Below, piece after piece: positions 1 through 9,144 of a stretch of 64,000 bases of DNA (positions are counted from its first letter, which is position 1; every line of letters begins with the position of its first letter). This stretch comes from Novosphingobium sp. PC22D (GTDB lineage Bacteria > Pseudomonadota > Alphaproteobacteria > Sphingomonadales > Sphingomonadaceae). The notes beneath the pieces are model-generated. The model worked only from the letters and a program-made list of their open reading frames with translations. It was not told the DNA's origin and made no database searches. Both the position numbers and the translations under genes were made by a program. The stretch covers positions 120,188 through 184,187 of the forward strand of contig NZ_MWMO01000008.1 of NCBI RefSeq assembly GCF_002556635.1, read 5' to 3'.

Positions 1-965
1 GAGACGCCCGACCAGACCGTGGCGATGCCCAGCAGGATCTGCGGCCCGAAGGCGCAATGGATCGCGACCGAGACGTCGCGGCGGTGCACGCCACGCAGGC
101 GCCGGGCCATCACCACCAGCACGAACACGGTGACCCAGGCCCACCAGCGGTGGATGAAATGGACGAGGTAGGGATCGGAAACGAGCGCGCCCGCCGACCA
201 TTCCACGCCCTCGGGAAAGAGGCTGCCCTGCATCAGCGGCCAGGCGTCGAGGCTGAACCAGCCCGCGCCGGCGACGACGCCCGCGCGCAGCCCGGCGAGA
301 AGCGCGCCGTAGAAGAGCTGGATCGCGAGCACCACGAGCGGGACGATCCCGGCGCGATTGAGCCGCGACGGCGCCTGGCCGTGTTCGAGCCGGCCGAGGT
401 CGAGCGCGGTCCATACCAGCCCGCCCAGCGTCGTCAGCGCGACGAGCAGGTGCGCGGCGAGCCGGAAATGGCTGACCTTGACGTCGGCCGAAAGGCCCGA
501 GGAAACCATCCACCAGCCAACCGCGCCTTGCAGCCCGCCGAGCGCGAGCAGGGCCAGAAGGCGCGGCTTGTAGCCGAGCGGTATCGTCCCGCGCATCCAG
601 AAGAACGCGAGCGGCAGCGCGAAGGCAAGGCCGATCAGCCTTGCCAGCAGGCGGTGAACCCATTCCCAGAAATAGATGAACTTGTACTGCGCGAGCGTCA
701 TGCCCGCCGGACCGTTCACCTCGACATATTGCGGGATGCGCTTGTAGGCGTCGAACTCGGCCTGCCACTGCGCGTCGCTCAAGGGCGGGATCGCGCCGGT
801 CACCGGCTTCCATTCGGTGATTGAAAGGCCCGATTCGGTCAGCCTCGTGATGCCGCCGACGACGACGATGGCGATGACCATGCAGGCGACGCAGATCAGC
901 CAGAGCCGCATCGGCCGAATGTCATCGCTGGTCCCGATGATCGGGCGACTGTCGGATAAACTCAT
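1..965 (-). CDS. ctaA: Heme A synthase (COX15/CtaA), 3' end beyond window
   Basis: Reading leftward from the ATG at 963-965 gives an open frame of about 321 codons that runs off the left edge. The protein oxidises heme O to heme A for aa3-type cytochrome oxidase in the inner membrane. The first membrane segment (about residues 20-37) is followed by GGITRLTESGLSITEWKP, a hallmark of type-2 CtaA/COX15. The motif FWEWVHRLLARLIG carries a histidine expected to bind heme, and HCAFGPQILLG near the window edge is the equivalent motif of the second half. The family is usually about 350 residues, so only a short C-terminus is missing. It is divergent from the MerC-like gene, with 90 bases between the starts. 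No long open frame on the opposite strand here has recognisable content. Confidence 0.93.
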   Translation of the reverse strand, partial: MSLSDSRPIIGTSDDIRPMRLWLICVACMVIAIVVVGGITRLTESGLSITEWKPVTGAIPPLSDAQWQAEFDAYKRIPQYVEVNGPAGMTLAQYKFIYFWEWVHRLLARLIGLAFALPLAFFWMRGTIPLGYKPRLLALLALGGLQGAVGWWMVSSGLSADVKVSHFRLAAHLLVALTTLGGLVWTALDLGRLEHGQAPSRLNRAGIVPLVVLAIQLFYGALLAGLRAGVVAGAGWFSLDAWPLMQGSLFPEGVEWSAGALVSDPYLVHFIHRWWAWVTVFVLVVMARRLRGVHRRDVSVAIHCAFGPQILLGIATVWSGV

Positions 966-1029
966 GCGGCGACGTCCTGCGCCCTCATGCCAGCGAGTTC
1001 AAGAGGGTGCGGTCGGGCTTGCAATTTGA

Positions 1030-1044
1030 TGATATACTATTACA
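1030..1044. promoter_or_regulatory. Candidate Zur-type zinc-repressor box
   Basis: The 15-base imperfect palindrome TGATATACTATTACA lies 11 bases before the chosen start of the MerC-like gene. It matches 12 of 14 defined positions of the alphaproteobacterial Zur consensus as I recall it (TGTTATANTATAACA). It also overlaps a TATACT sequence that could be a -10 element, a typical place for a repressor site. Seen: the palindrome and its position. Inferred: Zur identity; other Fur-family repressors use related AT-rich palindromes. Confidence 0.5.
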
Positions 1045-1055
1045 CAGCCAAGACC

Positions 1056-1427
1056 ATGCGCGATGCCCTGTCCCATCTCCGTGATCGGCTCGATCACACC
1101 GGCCTGCTGCTGTCGGGGCTGTGCGCCGTCCATTGCGTGCTCAGCGTCGTGATCGTCTCCGCGCTGGGCCTCGGCGGGCAATTCCTGCTCGACCCGCATA
1201 TCCATGAGGTCGGTCTCGCGCTGGCGCTCGCGATCGGTGGTATCTCGCTCGGCTTTGGCGTCCTGCGCCACGGGCGGCTGGGACCTTTGCTCATCGGGGC
1301 GGCGGGTCTGGCGCTCATGGCGGCGGCCATCTCGGTTCCGCACGGCACCGGGGAGGCCGCGCTGACCGTCATTGGCGTGGCGCTGGTGGCCCTGGCGCAC
1401 ATCAGGAACTTGCGCCCGCAGACGTGA
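1056..1427 (+). CDS. MerC-domain small membrane protein
   Basis: A 123-residue protein with four predicted membrane segments (roughly residues 16-40, 50-70, 75-95 and 100-118) and the motif SGLCAVHC in the first one. A cysteine pair of this kind early in the first helix is typical of MerC-family metal-binding membrane proteins. I chose the ATG at 1056 because it lies just after the candidate Zur box; upstream in-frame starts at 987 and 1029 would place the operator inside the gene. MerC proteins were named for mercury uptake, but no mer operon is present, so a housekeeping metal role (perhaps zinc) is more likely. The stop overlaps the GTG start of thiSG. Confidence 0.75.
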   Translation: MRDALSHLRDRLDHTGLLLSGLCAVHCVLSVVIVSALGLGGQFLLDPHIHEVGLALALAIGGISLGFGVLRHGRLGPLLIGAAGLALMAAAISVPHGTGEAALTVIGVALVALAHIRNLRPQT

Positions 1428-2440
1428 ACGCTATCTGCGAGACTATGCCGCAGGATCTCCAGCTTACCGTCAACGGCGAATCGCACCGGATCGCATCGGG
1501 TGCCAGCATCGCCGATCTCGTCATGCGTCTCGACCTCGATCCCGCCAAGGTGGCGGTCGAGCGCAACGGCACCGTCGTGCCGCGATCGACGCTCGCCTCG
1601 GCCGGACTCGGCAACGGCGACGTGCTCGAAATCGTCCACTTCGTCGGCGGCGGCGATCATGCCGGTCCGGCGCCGGACACCTGGAGCGTGGCCGGGCGCA
1701 CGTTCCGTTCGCGCCTGATCGTCGGCACCGGCAAGTACAAGGACTTCGCGCAGAACGCCGCCGCGCTCGAGGCGAGCGGGGCTGAGCTCGTCACCGTCGC
1801 GGTGCGCCGCGTCAACGTGTCGGACCCAAAGGCGCCGATGCTTACCGATTACATCGATCCCAAGAAGGTAACCTACCTACCCAACACCGCGGGCTGCTTC
1901 ACCGCCGAGGAGGCGATCCGCACGCTGCGCCTCGCGCGCGAGGCGGGCGGCTGGGACCTGGTCAAGCTCGAGGTGCTGGGCGAGGCGCGTACGCTCTATC
2001 CCGACATGCGCGAGACGCTGAAGGCGACGGAAGTGCTTGCCAAGGAAGGCTTTTCGCCGATGGTCTACTGCGTCGACGATCCGATCGCGGCCAAGCAGCT
2101 CGAGGAAGCCGGCGCGGTCGCGATCATGCCGCTGGGCGCGCCGATCGGCTCGGGCCTCGGCATCCAGAACCGCGTGACGATCCGCCTCATCGTCGAGGGG
2201 GCCAGCGTTCCGGTGCTCGTCGACGCGGGAGTGGGGACCGCGTCGGATGCGGCCGTGGCGATGGAGCTGGGTTGCGAAGGCGTGCTGATGAACACCGCGA
2301 TCGCCGAAGCGAAGGACCCGATCCGGATGGCGCGCGCGATGCGGCTGGCCGTCGAGGCGGGACGCGACGCCTACCTCGCCGGACGCATGGCGACGCGCAA
2401 GTACGCCGATCCGTCGAGCCCGCTGGCGGGTCTTATCTGA
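1424..2440 (+). CDS. thiSG: Fused sulfur carrier ThiS - thiazole synthase ThiG
   Basis: A 338-residue two-domain protein for the thiazole half of thiamine. Residues about 10-77 are a ThiS-like beta-grasp domain (LQLTVNGE near the start, VHFVGGG at its end). Residues about 85-338 are ThiG, a TIM barrel that joins 1-deoxyxylulose phosphate, ThiS thiocarboxylate and dehydroglycine. The likely Schiff-base lysine is K181 in [29 protein letters not shown] is the phosphate-binding end. The oddity is that ThiS normally needs a free C-terminal Gly-Gly, whereas here the glycines (74-77) are internal. The GTG start at 1424 overlaps the merC stop; the ATG at 1445 is an alternative. I saw no TPP riboswitch upstream. 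Confidence 0.92.
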   Translation: MNAICETMPQDLQLTVNGESHRIASGASIADLVMRLDLDPAKVAVERNGTVVPRSTLASAGLGNGDVLEIVHFVGGGDHAGPAPDTWSVAGRTFRSRLIVGTGKYKDFAQNAAALEASGAELVTVAVRRVNVSDPKAPMLTDYIDPKKVTYLPNTAGCFTAEEAIRTLRLAREAGGWDLVKLEVLGEARTLYPDMRETLKATEVLAKEGFSPMVYCVDDPIAAKQLEEAGAVAIMPLGAPIGSGLGIQNRVTIRLIVEGASVPVLVDAGVGTASDAAVAMELGCEGVLMNTAIAEAKDPIRMARAMRLAVEAGRDAYLAGRMATRKYADPSSPLAGLI

Positions 2441-2557
2441 GGCTTACAGGGCCCCCACGCAGTGCCCCGCTGGCATGGTTAACGGCTTGGCAACGCAGCT
2501 GTGTTCAATTGGCGTCGCAGGGACGGGCAGGTCCTTGTGTCGCATAAGGTCACGAAC

Positions 2558-3085
2558 ATGGGTCACACGGGTACCGCGAGCCTCACGATCAGCGAGCTGC
2601 GCGAATTCGCGAGCTTCAACGCGAGCGAGCAACGCTACATCAAGTGCAGTCTCGATGTCGGCCTCGGCCGTCAGGACGCCGTCAAGCTCTGGGCGCGCGA
2701 TGGCGACGAAGTCGCCGCGATTCGCGCGCAATACGCGGCCTATGAAGACCTGCGCGCGCTGCGTTCGATGATCCCCGACAGCGACGATTACGACGGCGTC
2801 GAGACCTTCATGGGCAAGCTCGTGCGCGTTTCCGCCTTCGACCTTTCGCAGAACAAGCTGGCGAGCTTCTCGGCCTATCGCTTCTTGTACGAGCGGCTGC
2901 TCGGTGCGAGCGTGCGTCAGTGGCTTCCCGGCGCGTTCTGCGGCGCTGCCGCGCTGCCGCTGATCCGCCCCGACCGGCGCAAGCTGCTGCTGCACTCGAT
3001 CAGCGAGGCCGCCGCGACCGCGCCCGGCTGGTCGGACCGCGAGCCGAGCTTCTTTCCCGAATGGATCGAGAAGGAAGCCGCCTGA
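2558..3085 (+). CDS. Conserved-looking protein of unknown function
   Basis: A 175-residue soluble protein from the ATG at 2558, which has AAGG eight bases upstream. In-frame GTG codons at 2501 and 2537 are possible longer starts. It opens with TASLTISELREFASF, then a mixed-charge helical middle (YAAYEDLRALRSMIPDSDDY) and a C-terminal half rich in aromatic and basic residues (RFLYERLLGASVRQWLPG). No signal peptide, membrane segment or recognised motif is visible. It stands alone between thiSG and the leftward metallopeptidase gene. Codon use is like its neighbours, so it is probably a real core gene. I do not recognise the family. Confidence 0.7.
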   Translation: MGHTGTASLTISELREFASFNASEQRYIKCSLDVGLGRQDAVKLWARDGDEVAAIRAQYAAYEDLRALRSMIPDSDDYDGVETFMGKLVRVSAFDLSQNKLASFSAYRFLYERLLGASVRQWLPGAFCGAAALPLIRPDRRKLLLHSISEAAATAPGWSDREPSFFPEWIEKEAA

Positions 3086-3138
3086 GGCGGCAGCCGACGG
3101 GAGGGCGTCCCTGCCGCTCCGCGCCCCGCCGCCGGGCG

Positions 3139-4236
3139 CTAGGCCGCCTGCGCCTCATGCGGTTCTTCGCGGGCGCCGGCGAGAACGCGCTGCACGAAGT
3201 CGAGCTTGGCGACGATCATATCGGACAAATGGAACGGGTAGAGGTCGGGCAGGCCCATGCTGCGGTTCATCGCATTCATCGCGAACGAAAGCGGCCCCAT
3301 CGCCTCGGCGAGCGTCTTCGCGTCCGCGCTGTAGGGATCGAAGCCCAGCGACACGTCGAATTCCTTGCGCCGCCCGTATGGCGATGACGGTGCGAGATCG
3401 AAGCCGTCCGCGGTCGCCAGCACGTCGACCATGTGCAGGTAGTGCGCGAAGGTTTCGGCGAAATCCTCCCAGGGATGCATCGTCGCGTACTGGCTGACGT
3501 AGTCGTCGGTCCAGACCTTGCCGCGCTCGCCGTAGTGCTCTTGCATTGATTGCTGGTAATCGACGCGCTCGTCGCCGAACAATTCGCGGCATGCGGCCAG
3601 CGCGTCCTCGTCGGTTTCGACGAGCCGCGACCAGAAATGATGGCCGACCTCGTGGCGGAAATGGCCGAGCAGCGTGCGATAGGGCTCGCCCATCTTGTGG
3701 CGGATGCGCTCGCGCTCGGCATCGTCCGCCTCGATCAGGTTGAGCGTGACGAGGCCGCTGTCGTGCCCGGTCGCGATCTGCGGATTGCCCGCCTGCTCGG
3801 CCGCCGGATCGTAGAGGAAGTCGAAGGCGAGGCCCTGCACGCCCGGCCGTTCCTGAGCCTTGGTCTCCAGCGGCAGGCCGAGCTTGAGCAAGGTGTGGAA
3901 CAGCCGGCGCTTGGCTTCCTCGATCTTGGCCCAGCGCGGCGGCACCGAGGGTTCGGTGATGTCGGGAATCGTGCGGTTGTGCCGGCAGGCGCGGCACATC
4001 GGGGTGTGGTCGTCGGTGGCGACGAGCCAGTTGCAGATGCCGTAGTCGTTGTTGTTGGCGCATACGACCACATCCGCCTTCTCGCCGTCGATGTCGCGCC
4101 AGACGGTCGCGTTGTCGGCGAGGAAGCGGAACCCGTCGAGCGCGGGATCGTAGCCCAGCGTCGCCCGGCATCCGGGACAGACCCGGACTTCGAAATGATT
4201 GAGGCGATGACAATTGGGGCAGGCGTAGGGGCGCAT
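3139..4236 (-). CDS. Zinc-ribbon putative metallopeptidase (DUF2248 type)
   Basis: A 365-residue protein. Residues 1-30 form a zinc ribbon (C6, C9, C20, C23 in CPNC and CPGC), with further cysteines at about 59, 68, 81 and 84. The core carries HEVGHHFW at 195-202, a gluzincin-type HExxH motif, and about 60 residues later HPWEDFAETFAHYLH, which would supply further zinc ligands and the acidic residue. This is the layout of the putative zinc-binding metallopeptidase family, whose substrate is unknown. No signal peptide is seen, so it is probably cytoplasmic. It is the last gene of a leftward series and starts 101 bases after the acyl-CoA synthetase stop. Confidence 0.85.
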   Translation of the reverse strand: MRPYACPNCHRLNHFEVRVCPGCRATLGYDPALDGFRFLADNATVWRDIDGEKADVVVCANNNDYGICNWLVATDDHTPMCRACRHNRTIPDITEPSVPPRWAKIEEAKRRLFHTLLKLGLPLETKAQERPGVQGLAFDFLYDPAAEQAGNPQIATGHDSGLVTLNLIEADDAERERIRHKMGEPYRTLLGHFRHEVGHHFWSRLVETDEDALAACRELFGDERVDYQQSMQEHYGERGKVWTDDYVSQYATMHPWEDFAETFAHYLHMVDVLATADGFDLAPSSPYGRRKEFDVSLGFDPYSADAKTLAEAMGPLSFAMNAMNRSMGLPDLYPFHLSDMIVAKLDFVQRVLAGAREEPHEAQAA

Positions 4237-4336
4237 TTGACTTTGATCCGAAACGGCGCCCGGTCGCGGGCGATATCGGCCATGGGAACGTCATGCGCGG
4301 CGTTCCGTTCCCGTTTCGGCGCAGCGCCTGCCGCGC

Positions 4337-6139
4337 CTAGCTCTTGTACAGCGCGTCGAGCCGGGGGCCGTAGCGTTCCTTGAGCTTGTGGCGGCGGATC
4401 TTGAGGCTCGGCGTCATTTCCTCGTTCTCGATCGCGAAGGCCTCGTCGGCGAAGATGAACTGACGCACCTTCTCGACGACTGAAAGGTCGAGGTTCACCC
4501 GGTCGATCGCCGCGCGCACCGCGGCGCGGAATTCGGCGGTCGCGCTCAGCACCGCCATGTCCTGCGGCTGGCCGTTGGCCTGGGCCCAGACATCGGCCCA
4601 TTCGGGATCGGGCACGATCAGGCCGACGAGATAGGGGCGCCGGTCGCCGCTCACCATCGCCTGGGCGATCTCGGGTTGCAGCGTGAGCATCGTCTCGACC
4701 TTCTGCGGCGAGACGTTGTCGCCCTTGTCGTTGACGATCATGTCCTTCTTGCGGTCGGTGATGCGGATGCGGCCCTTCTCGTCGATATGGCCGATGTCGC
4801 CGCTGTGCAGCCAGCCGTCCTTGAGCACCGCGCGCGAGGCCGCCTCGTTGGCCCAGTAGCCGTGCATCACCAGCTCGCCGCGCACGAGGATCTCGCCGTC
4901 CTCGGCGATCTTCACTTCGGTTCCGTGGAGCGGCGGGCCCACGGTGTCCATCTTGATCCCCGCGCCGGGCCGGTTGCAGCTAATCACCGGGCCGGCCTCG
5001 GTCTGGCCGTACCCTTGCAGCAGTGTCAGCCCCATCGACTGGAAAAAGCCGCCGAGACCCGGATTGAGCGGCGCGCCGCCCGAGACGAGCGCCTTGAGCC
5101 GCCCACCGAACTTGGCCCGTATCTTGGGCCGCAGCGTCCGGTCGAGCATCAACGAAAGCACGCTGTCGCCCGGGCGCCACTTGCGCCGAGCCTTGCGCGA
5201 GCCGATGCCGATCGCGCAGTCCATCAGCAGCTTGGGCACCTTGCCCTGCTTCTCGATCTGCTTGGCGATGCGCGTGCGCAGCACTTCGAACAGGCGCGGC
5301 ACCACGACCATGATGGTCGGCTTCACCTCCTCGATATTGCCGGCGAGCTTGTCGAGCGCCTCGGCGTAGTAGATCTGCGCGCCGAGCCCGATCGGCAGGT
5401 ATTGTCCGCCAGTGTGCTCGTAGGCGTGGCTGAGCGGCAGGAACGAGAGGAACACCTCGTCCTCCCACGCGAAGTCCTCGGCGATGATCCGCGCGCAGCC
5501 GTCGACATTGTGCAGGATCATGCCGTGGTGCTGGCGCACCCCGCGCGGCGCGCCGCCGGTACCGCTGGTGTAGATCAGGCAGGCGAGGTCGCCGCGCCCG
5601 ATCCGGGCGATCCGTTCCCCGACCGCCGCTTCGGCCGCGAGCGCGTCGCCGAGGCCCAGCGCGTGCCAGTCGTGCACGGTGAAACCGCCGCCCTGCATCT
5701 GCCGGACCGGCTCCATCGCGATGACGAACTGGCACAAGTCGGTCTGCATCACCGCGGGCAGCAGCGCCTTGGCCAGCTTGGCGCTCGAGACGATCACCGC
5801 CCGCGCGCCCGAGTTCTCGAGGATGTGGACGTGATCGCGCGTGGTGTTGGTGGTGTAGGTCGGCACCGTCACGCAGCCCGCGGCCATGATCGCGAGATCG
5901 GACAGGCACCACTCGGGCCGGTTTTCCGAGACCAGCATGACCCGGTCGCCGGGTTCGAGGCCCATCGCGCGCAGCGATTCGGCCATGACGCACACGCGCC
6001 GCGCGGCTTCCTGCCAGCTCGTCGCCTGCCATGCGCCCTCGCGCTTGACCCACAGCATCGGCGGCGCCCCGCGCTCGGCGGCGCGCTGCAGGAACAGCGC
6101 TACGAGGTTGGGGCTCGCCTTGAAGTCGCCAATATCCAT
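4337..6139 (-). CDS. AMP-forming long-chain acyl-CoA synthetase
   Basis: A 600-residue ANL-superfamily ligase that activates fatty acids to acyl-AMP and then acyl-CoA. The ATP-binding P-loop is IYTSGTGGAPRGV, with R where most family members have K. Later motifs are GYGQTEAGP (adenine-binding region), LHSGDIGHIDEKGR and the hinge DRKKDMIV. The C-terminal lysine domain ends at SLKIRRHKLKERY. The overall pattern resembles FadD15-like long-chain synthetases. I chose the ATG at 6139 (MDIGDFKASP), preceded by a GGAG sequence; the frame extends 30 codons further upstream but that part overlaps the ggt coding region. It is co-directional with ggt, 37 bases downstream of it. Confidence 0.9.
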   Translation of the reverse strand: MDIGDFKASPNLVALFLQRAAERGAPPMLWVKREGAWQATSWQEAARRVCVMAESLRAMGLEPGDRVMLVSENRPEWCLSDLAIMAAGCVTVPTYTTNTTRDHVHILENSGARAVIVSSAKLAKALLPAVMQTDLCQFVIAMEPVRQMQGGGFTVHDWHALGLGDALAAEAAVGERIARIGRGDLACLIYTSGTGGAPRGVRQHHGMILHNVDGCARIIAEDFAWEDEVFLSFLPLSHAYEHTGGQYLPIGLGAQIYYAEALDKLAGNIEEVKPTIMVVVPRLFEVLRTRIAKQIEKQGKVPKLLMDCAIGIGSRKARRKWRPGDSVLSLMLDRTLRPKIRAKFGGRLKALVSGGAPLNPGLGGFFQSMGLTLLQGYGQTEAGPVISCNRPGAGIKMDTVGPPLHGTEVKIAEDGEILVRGELVMHGYWANEAASRAVLKDGWLHSGDIGHIDEKGRIRITDRKKDMIVNDKGDNVSPQKVETMLTLQPEIAQAMVSGDRRPYLVGLIVPDPEWADVWAQANGQPQDMAVLSATAEFRAAVRAAIDRVNLDLSVVEKVRQFIFADEAFAIENEEMTPSLKIRRHKLKERYGPRLDALYKS

Positions 6140-6176
6140 CCGGGCTCCCGCCTCTCCGTTGCGATCCCCCGGTGCG

Positions 6177-7958
6177 TCATTCGTGCGCGCCGTTGAGGGA
6201 GTTGGACCGCCGCCTGATCTGGGTGACATTGCCCGAAATGTCCATGGCCACGCCCTCGCTGCGCGGATCGGCGGCGCCCACCCACCGGCCCTCGACGCGC
6301 TCGATCGCGTTGGCCTTGAGACCGAGCGGCGCGACTTCGATCTCCTCGCCGAGCGCTCTGAGCGCCGGGACCATGGCCACCAGCTCTGTGCCTTCCTCGA
6401 CCGTCGCCTTCTTCGTGCCCGGCGCGTAGATCAGGCCCATCGCGATCGCGTCCTGCGCGCTCATGTTCCAGTCGAGCACGCCGACCAGCGCCTTGGCGAC
6501 CTGGGCGATGATCGTCGATCCGCCCGCCGCGCCGATCGCCATGCGCACCGAGCCGTCGGGCGCGTAGACGATCGTCGGCGAGAGCGAGCTGCGCGGCCGC
6601 TTGCCGCCCTCGACACGGTTGGCGGCGAGGTAGCCGTCCTTCGCCGGAACCGCGTCGAAGTCGGCCAGCTCGTTGTTGAGCATGAGCCCGCCAACCGCGA
6701 TGCCGTTGCCGAAGTAACCGTTGATGGTGGTGGTGATCTGCTGGATGTTGCCCGCGCCGTCGGCGACCGTGAGGCTGGACGTGCCCTGGTCGGCCCATTC
6801 GGGCGCCGCGAGGCGTTCAGGCGCGCCCTCGGGCTTGCCCGCCGCGATCGTCGCGAGGCTGCGCTCGGGCGAAAGCAGCGCCGAGCGCGACGCGAGGTAT
6901 TTCGGGTCGGTGAGCCCCGCGACCGGAACCTGGGTGAAACCCGGATCGGCGACGTACATGTTGCGGTCGGCATAGGCGAGCCGTTCGGATTCGGCGAGCA
7001 AGTGCCAGGCGACGGGCGATTCGCGGCCCAGCCCGGCCATGTCGAAGCGTTCGAGCTGCTTGAGGATCGCCAGCACGATCACGCCGCCCGAGGCGGGCGG
7101 GCCCATGCCGCAGATCCGGTAGACCCGATAGGTGCCGCAGACGGGATCGTGCTCGATCACGGTGTAGCCCGCAAGGTCGGCCGCGGTCATCGCCGAGGGC
7201 ACTTTCTCGGCGCCGTTGAGCGCGGCGGCGATCTTTTCCGCGATGTCGCCGCGATAGAACGGCTCGGGTCCTTCCTCGGCCAGCCGTTCGAGCGTCGCGG
7301 CCATGACGGGCAGCTTGAGCGTGGCGCCTTCGGCGACCGCTTCGCCGCCGGGGAAGTAGGCTTCGCGGGCCCAGCCCGTCACATGGCGGCCATAGAGGTC
7401 TAGCCCGTTGTGCATCCGTGCCGAGACCACGAAGCCCTCGCGCGCCAGGCCGATCGCGGGCGCGAACAGCTCGGCCCAGGCCAGCTTGCCCCAGCGCCGG
7501 TGCGCCTCGGCCATGGCGGCCAGCGCGCCGGGAACGCCCGCGGCGCGCCCGCCGTGGTAGATGTCGCGGCCGGACAGCGGCTTGCCGTCTGTCCCGTAGA
7601 ACCAGTCCGGCCCGGCCGCCCCGGGCGCGGCCTCGCGTCCGTCGAGCGTCTCGATCTTGCCGGTGGCGCCGTCATGGCGCACCGAGAACAGTCCGCCGCC
7701 GATCCCCGAGTTCTGCGGCTCGACGACGTTGAGCACGAGCATCGTCGCGATCGCGGCGTCGGTGGCGCTGCCGCCCTTGCGCAGCATCTCGACGCCCGCC
7801 GCGACGGCGCGCGGGTCGGCGGCGCTGACCATGCCTTCCCGCGCCGCAGAGGCCGGCGCCGTCGCCGAGGCAGGCGGAGCCGTGTCCGGAGCGGGGACGG
7901 TGGCGCAGGCGGAAAGGGCGAGGGGGCCGAGAAGGGCCGGGATCAGGCGTCGCATCAT
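6177..7958 (-). CDS. ggt: Gamma-glutamyltransferase, lipoprotein form
   Basis: A 593-residue precursor that hydrolyses or transfers the gamma-glutamyl group of glutathione. Family members are autoprocessed into two chains. The N-terminus has a lipobox (LSAC, Cys18) followed by an Ala/Pro-rich linker, so it should be membrane-anchored on the periplasmic side. Family motifs are NSGIGGGLF, GREAAP and GVPGALAAM. The large/small chain junction is at ADQGTSSLTVAD, with Thr393 as the likely catalytic nucleophile, followed by NIQQITTTINGYFG. The ATG at 7958 is double (ATGATG). The reading frame stays open far upstream through pyrD, but that part is out of frame with the real pyrD and has no family content. 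It starts 11 bases after the pyrD stop. Confidence 0.93.
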   Translation of the reverse strand: MMRRLIPALLGPLALSACATVPAPDTAPPASATAPASAAREGMVSAADPRAVAAGVEMLRKGGSATDAAIATMLVLNVVEPQNSGIGGGLFSVRHDGATGKIETLDGREAAPGAAGPDWFYGTDGKPLSGRDIYHGGRAAGVPGALAAMAEAHRRWGKLAWAELFAPAIGLAREGFVVSARMHNGLDLYGRHVTGWAREAYFPGGEAVAEGATLKLPVMAATLERLAEEGPEPFYRGDIAEKIAAALNGAEKVPSAMTAADLAGYTVIEHDPVCGTYRVYRICGMGPPASGGVIVLAILKQLERFDMAGLGRESPVAWHLLAESERLAYADRNMYVADPGFTQVPVAGLTDPKYLASRSALLSPERSLATIAAGKPEGAPERLAAPEWADQGTSSLTVADGAGNIQQITTTINGYFGNGIAVGGLMLNNELADFDAVPAKDGYLAANRVEGGKRPRSSLSPTIVYAPDGSVRMAIGAAGGSTIIAQVAKALVGVLDWNMSAQDAIAMGLIYAPGTKKATVEEGTELVAMVPALRALGEEIEVAPLGLKANAIERVEGRWVGAADPRSEGVAMDISGNVTQIRRRSNSLNGAHE

Positions 7959-7969
7959 TGCGGGCGACG

Positions 7970-8998
7970 CTAGGCGGTTCCGACCGCCTCCGCAATCGAG
8001 CCGAAGCCGTCGCGCCGCATCAGGGCCTCCAGCCCCTTGCAGATCCGCCGCGCGATGCCCGGCCCCTGGTAGACCATGGCGCTGTAGAGCTGCACCAGGC
8101 TCGCGCCCGCGCGGATTCGCGCCCAGGCGTCCTCGGCGCTGGCGATGCCGCCCACGCCGACCAGCGGCACGGCGCCGCCGGTCGCCTTGCGGAAATCGAC
8201 GAGCCGCTGCTGCGCGAGGTCGCGCAGCGGCGCGCCCGAAAGTCCGCCGGCTTCGTCGCGGTGCGGCGAGGTGAGCGGCGGCCGCGAAATCGTGGTGTTC
8301 GAGACGATCAGCGCGCCCAACGCCTTGTCGACCGCGATCCGGGCGATGGCGTCGATGTCCGCCGGCTCGAGATCGGGCGCGACCTTGAGAAAGACCGGCG
8401 GGCCGTCCTCGCCGCGCGCGTCCATCACCGCGTCGAGCAGCGCGGTGAGCGCGCCTTCGTCCTGCAAGGCCCGCAGCCCCGGCGTATTGGGGCTGCTGAC
8501 GTTCACCGCCAGATAGCGGCCGAGCGGCGCCATCAGCCGCGCCATCGTCGCGTAGTCGGCGATCCGGTCCGCCGAATCCTTGTTGGCGCCGATGTTGATG
8601 CCCACCACGCCGGGCTTGCCGGCGCGCGCTTCGAGCCTGTCGACCGCGGCCTGCGCGCCGCCGTTGTTGAAGCCCATGCGGTTGATGACCGCGCGGTCCT
8701 CGCTCAGCCGGAACAGCCGGGGCCGCGGATTGCCCGCCTGGGGCAGCGGTGTGATCGAGCCGACCTCGGCGAAGCCGAACCCGCAGGCGAGCAGCGCGTC
8801 GGGCACTTCGCCGTCCTTGTCGAAGCCCGCCGCCATGCCCACCGGATTGGGAAAGTCGATCCCTGCGACGCGCGTGGCGATCGCGCCCGGCGCGGGCCGG
8901 CGCCCGGCCGGAACGGCCTTGAGCGCGCGCAACGCGAATCGATGCGCGACTTCCGCGTCGAGACGGAAGACGAGCGGGCGAAGAAACGAGTAGATCAT
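7970..8998 (-). CDS. pyrD: Dihydroorotate dehydrogenase (quinone), class 2
   Basis: A 342-residue FMN enzyme that oxidises dihydroorotate to orotate in pyrimidine synthesis and passes electrons to quinone. The N-terminal helical extension (MIYSFLRPLVFRLDAEVAH) is the membrane-binding mark of class 2. NPVGMAAGFDKDGE is the FMN-binding start of the barrel. The active-site strand is NVSSPNTPGLR, with Ser as the usual class-2 base. VSNTTISRP and GVGGIASAEDAW complete the phosphate site. I chose the ATG at 8998; upstream in-frame codons lack family similarity. First gene of a leftward series with ggt. Confidence 0.96.
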   Translation of the reverse strand: MIYSFLRPLVFRLDAEVAHRFALRALKAVPAGRRPAPGAIATRVAGIDFPNPVGMAAGFDKDGEVPDALLACGFGFAEVGSITPLPQAGNPRPRLFRLSEDRAVINRMGFNNGGAQAAVDRLEARAGKPGVVGINIGANKDSADRIADYATMARLMAPLGRYLAVNVSSPNTPGLRALQDEGALTALLDAVMDARGEDGPPVFLKVAPDLEPADIDAIARIAVDKALGALIVSNTTISRPPLTSPHRDEAGGLSGAPLRDLAQQRLVDFRKATGGAVPLVGVGGIASAEDAWARIRAGASLVQLYSAMVYQGPGIARRICKGLEALMRRDGFGSIAEAVGTA

Positions 8999-9144
8999 GT
9001 GCCATCCTGCAATAGGAGTGCCGGGCGGCGGGCTCAAGCCTGTCAGCGCGAACATTTCGTGTAAAATTGCCTGATATCTCTGTAATTTCGCCAATGCCGA
9101 GTGTCGGTTTTTTACAAGATAATTTGTGCCCCAGCGCATATTAG

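Noticed and set aside
966..1029. Possible TPP riboswitch upstream of merC-thiSG (sequence ATGCCAGCG near 987).
   Set aside because: Only this nine-base match to the conserved TPP element is present; the CUGAGA segment and the paired arms are missing.
4676..7403. Two long rightward frames (about 505 codons each) over the acyl-CoA synthetase and ggt genes.
   Set aside because: Shadows of the leftward genes in high-GC DNA; no family motifs and biased composition.
7959..9005. Apparent N-terminal extension of ggt giving a 942-codon frame.
   Set aside because: The extra part overlaps pyrD in another frame and lacks any family similarity; the lipoprotein signal shows that the real start is at 7958.
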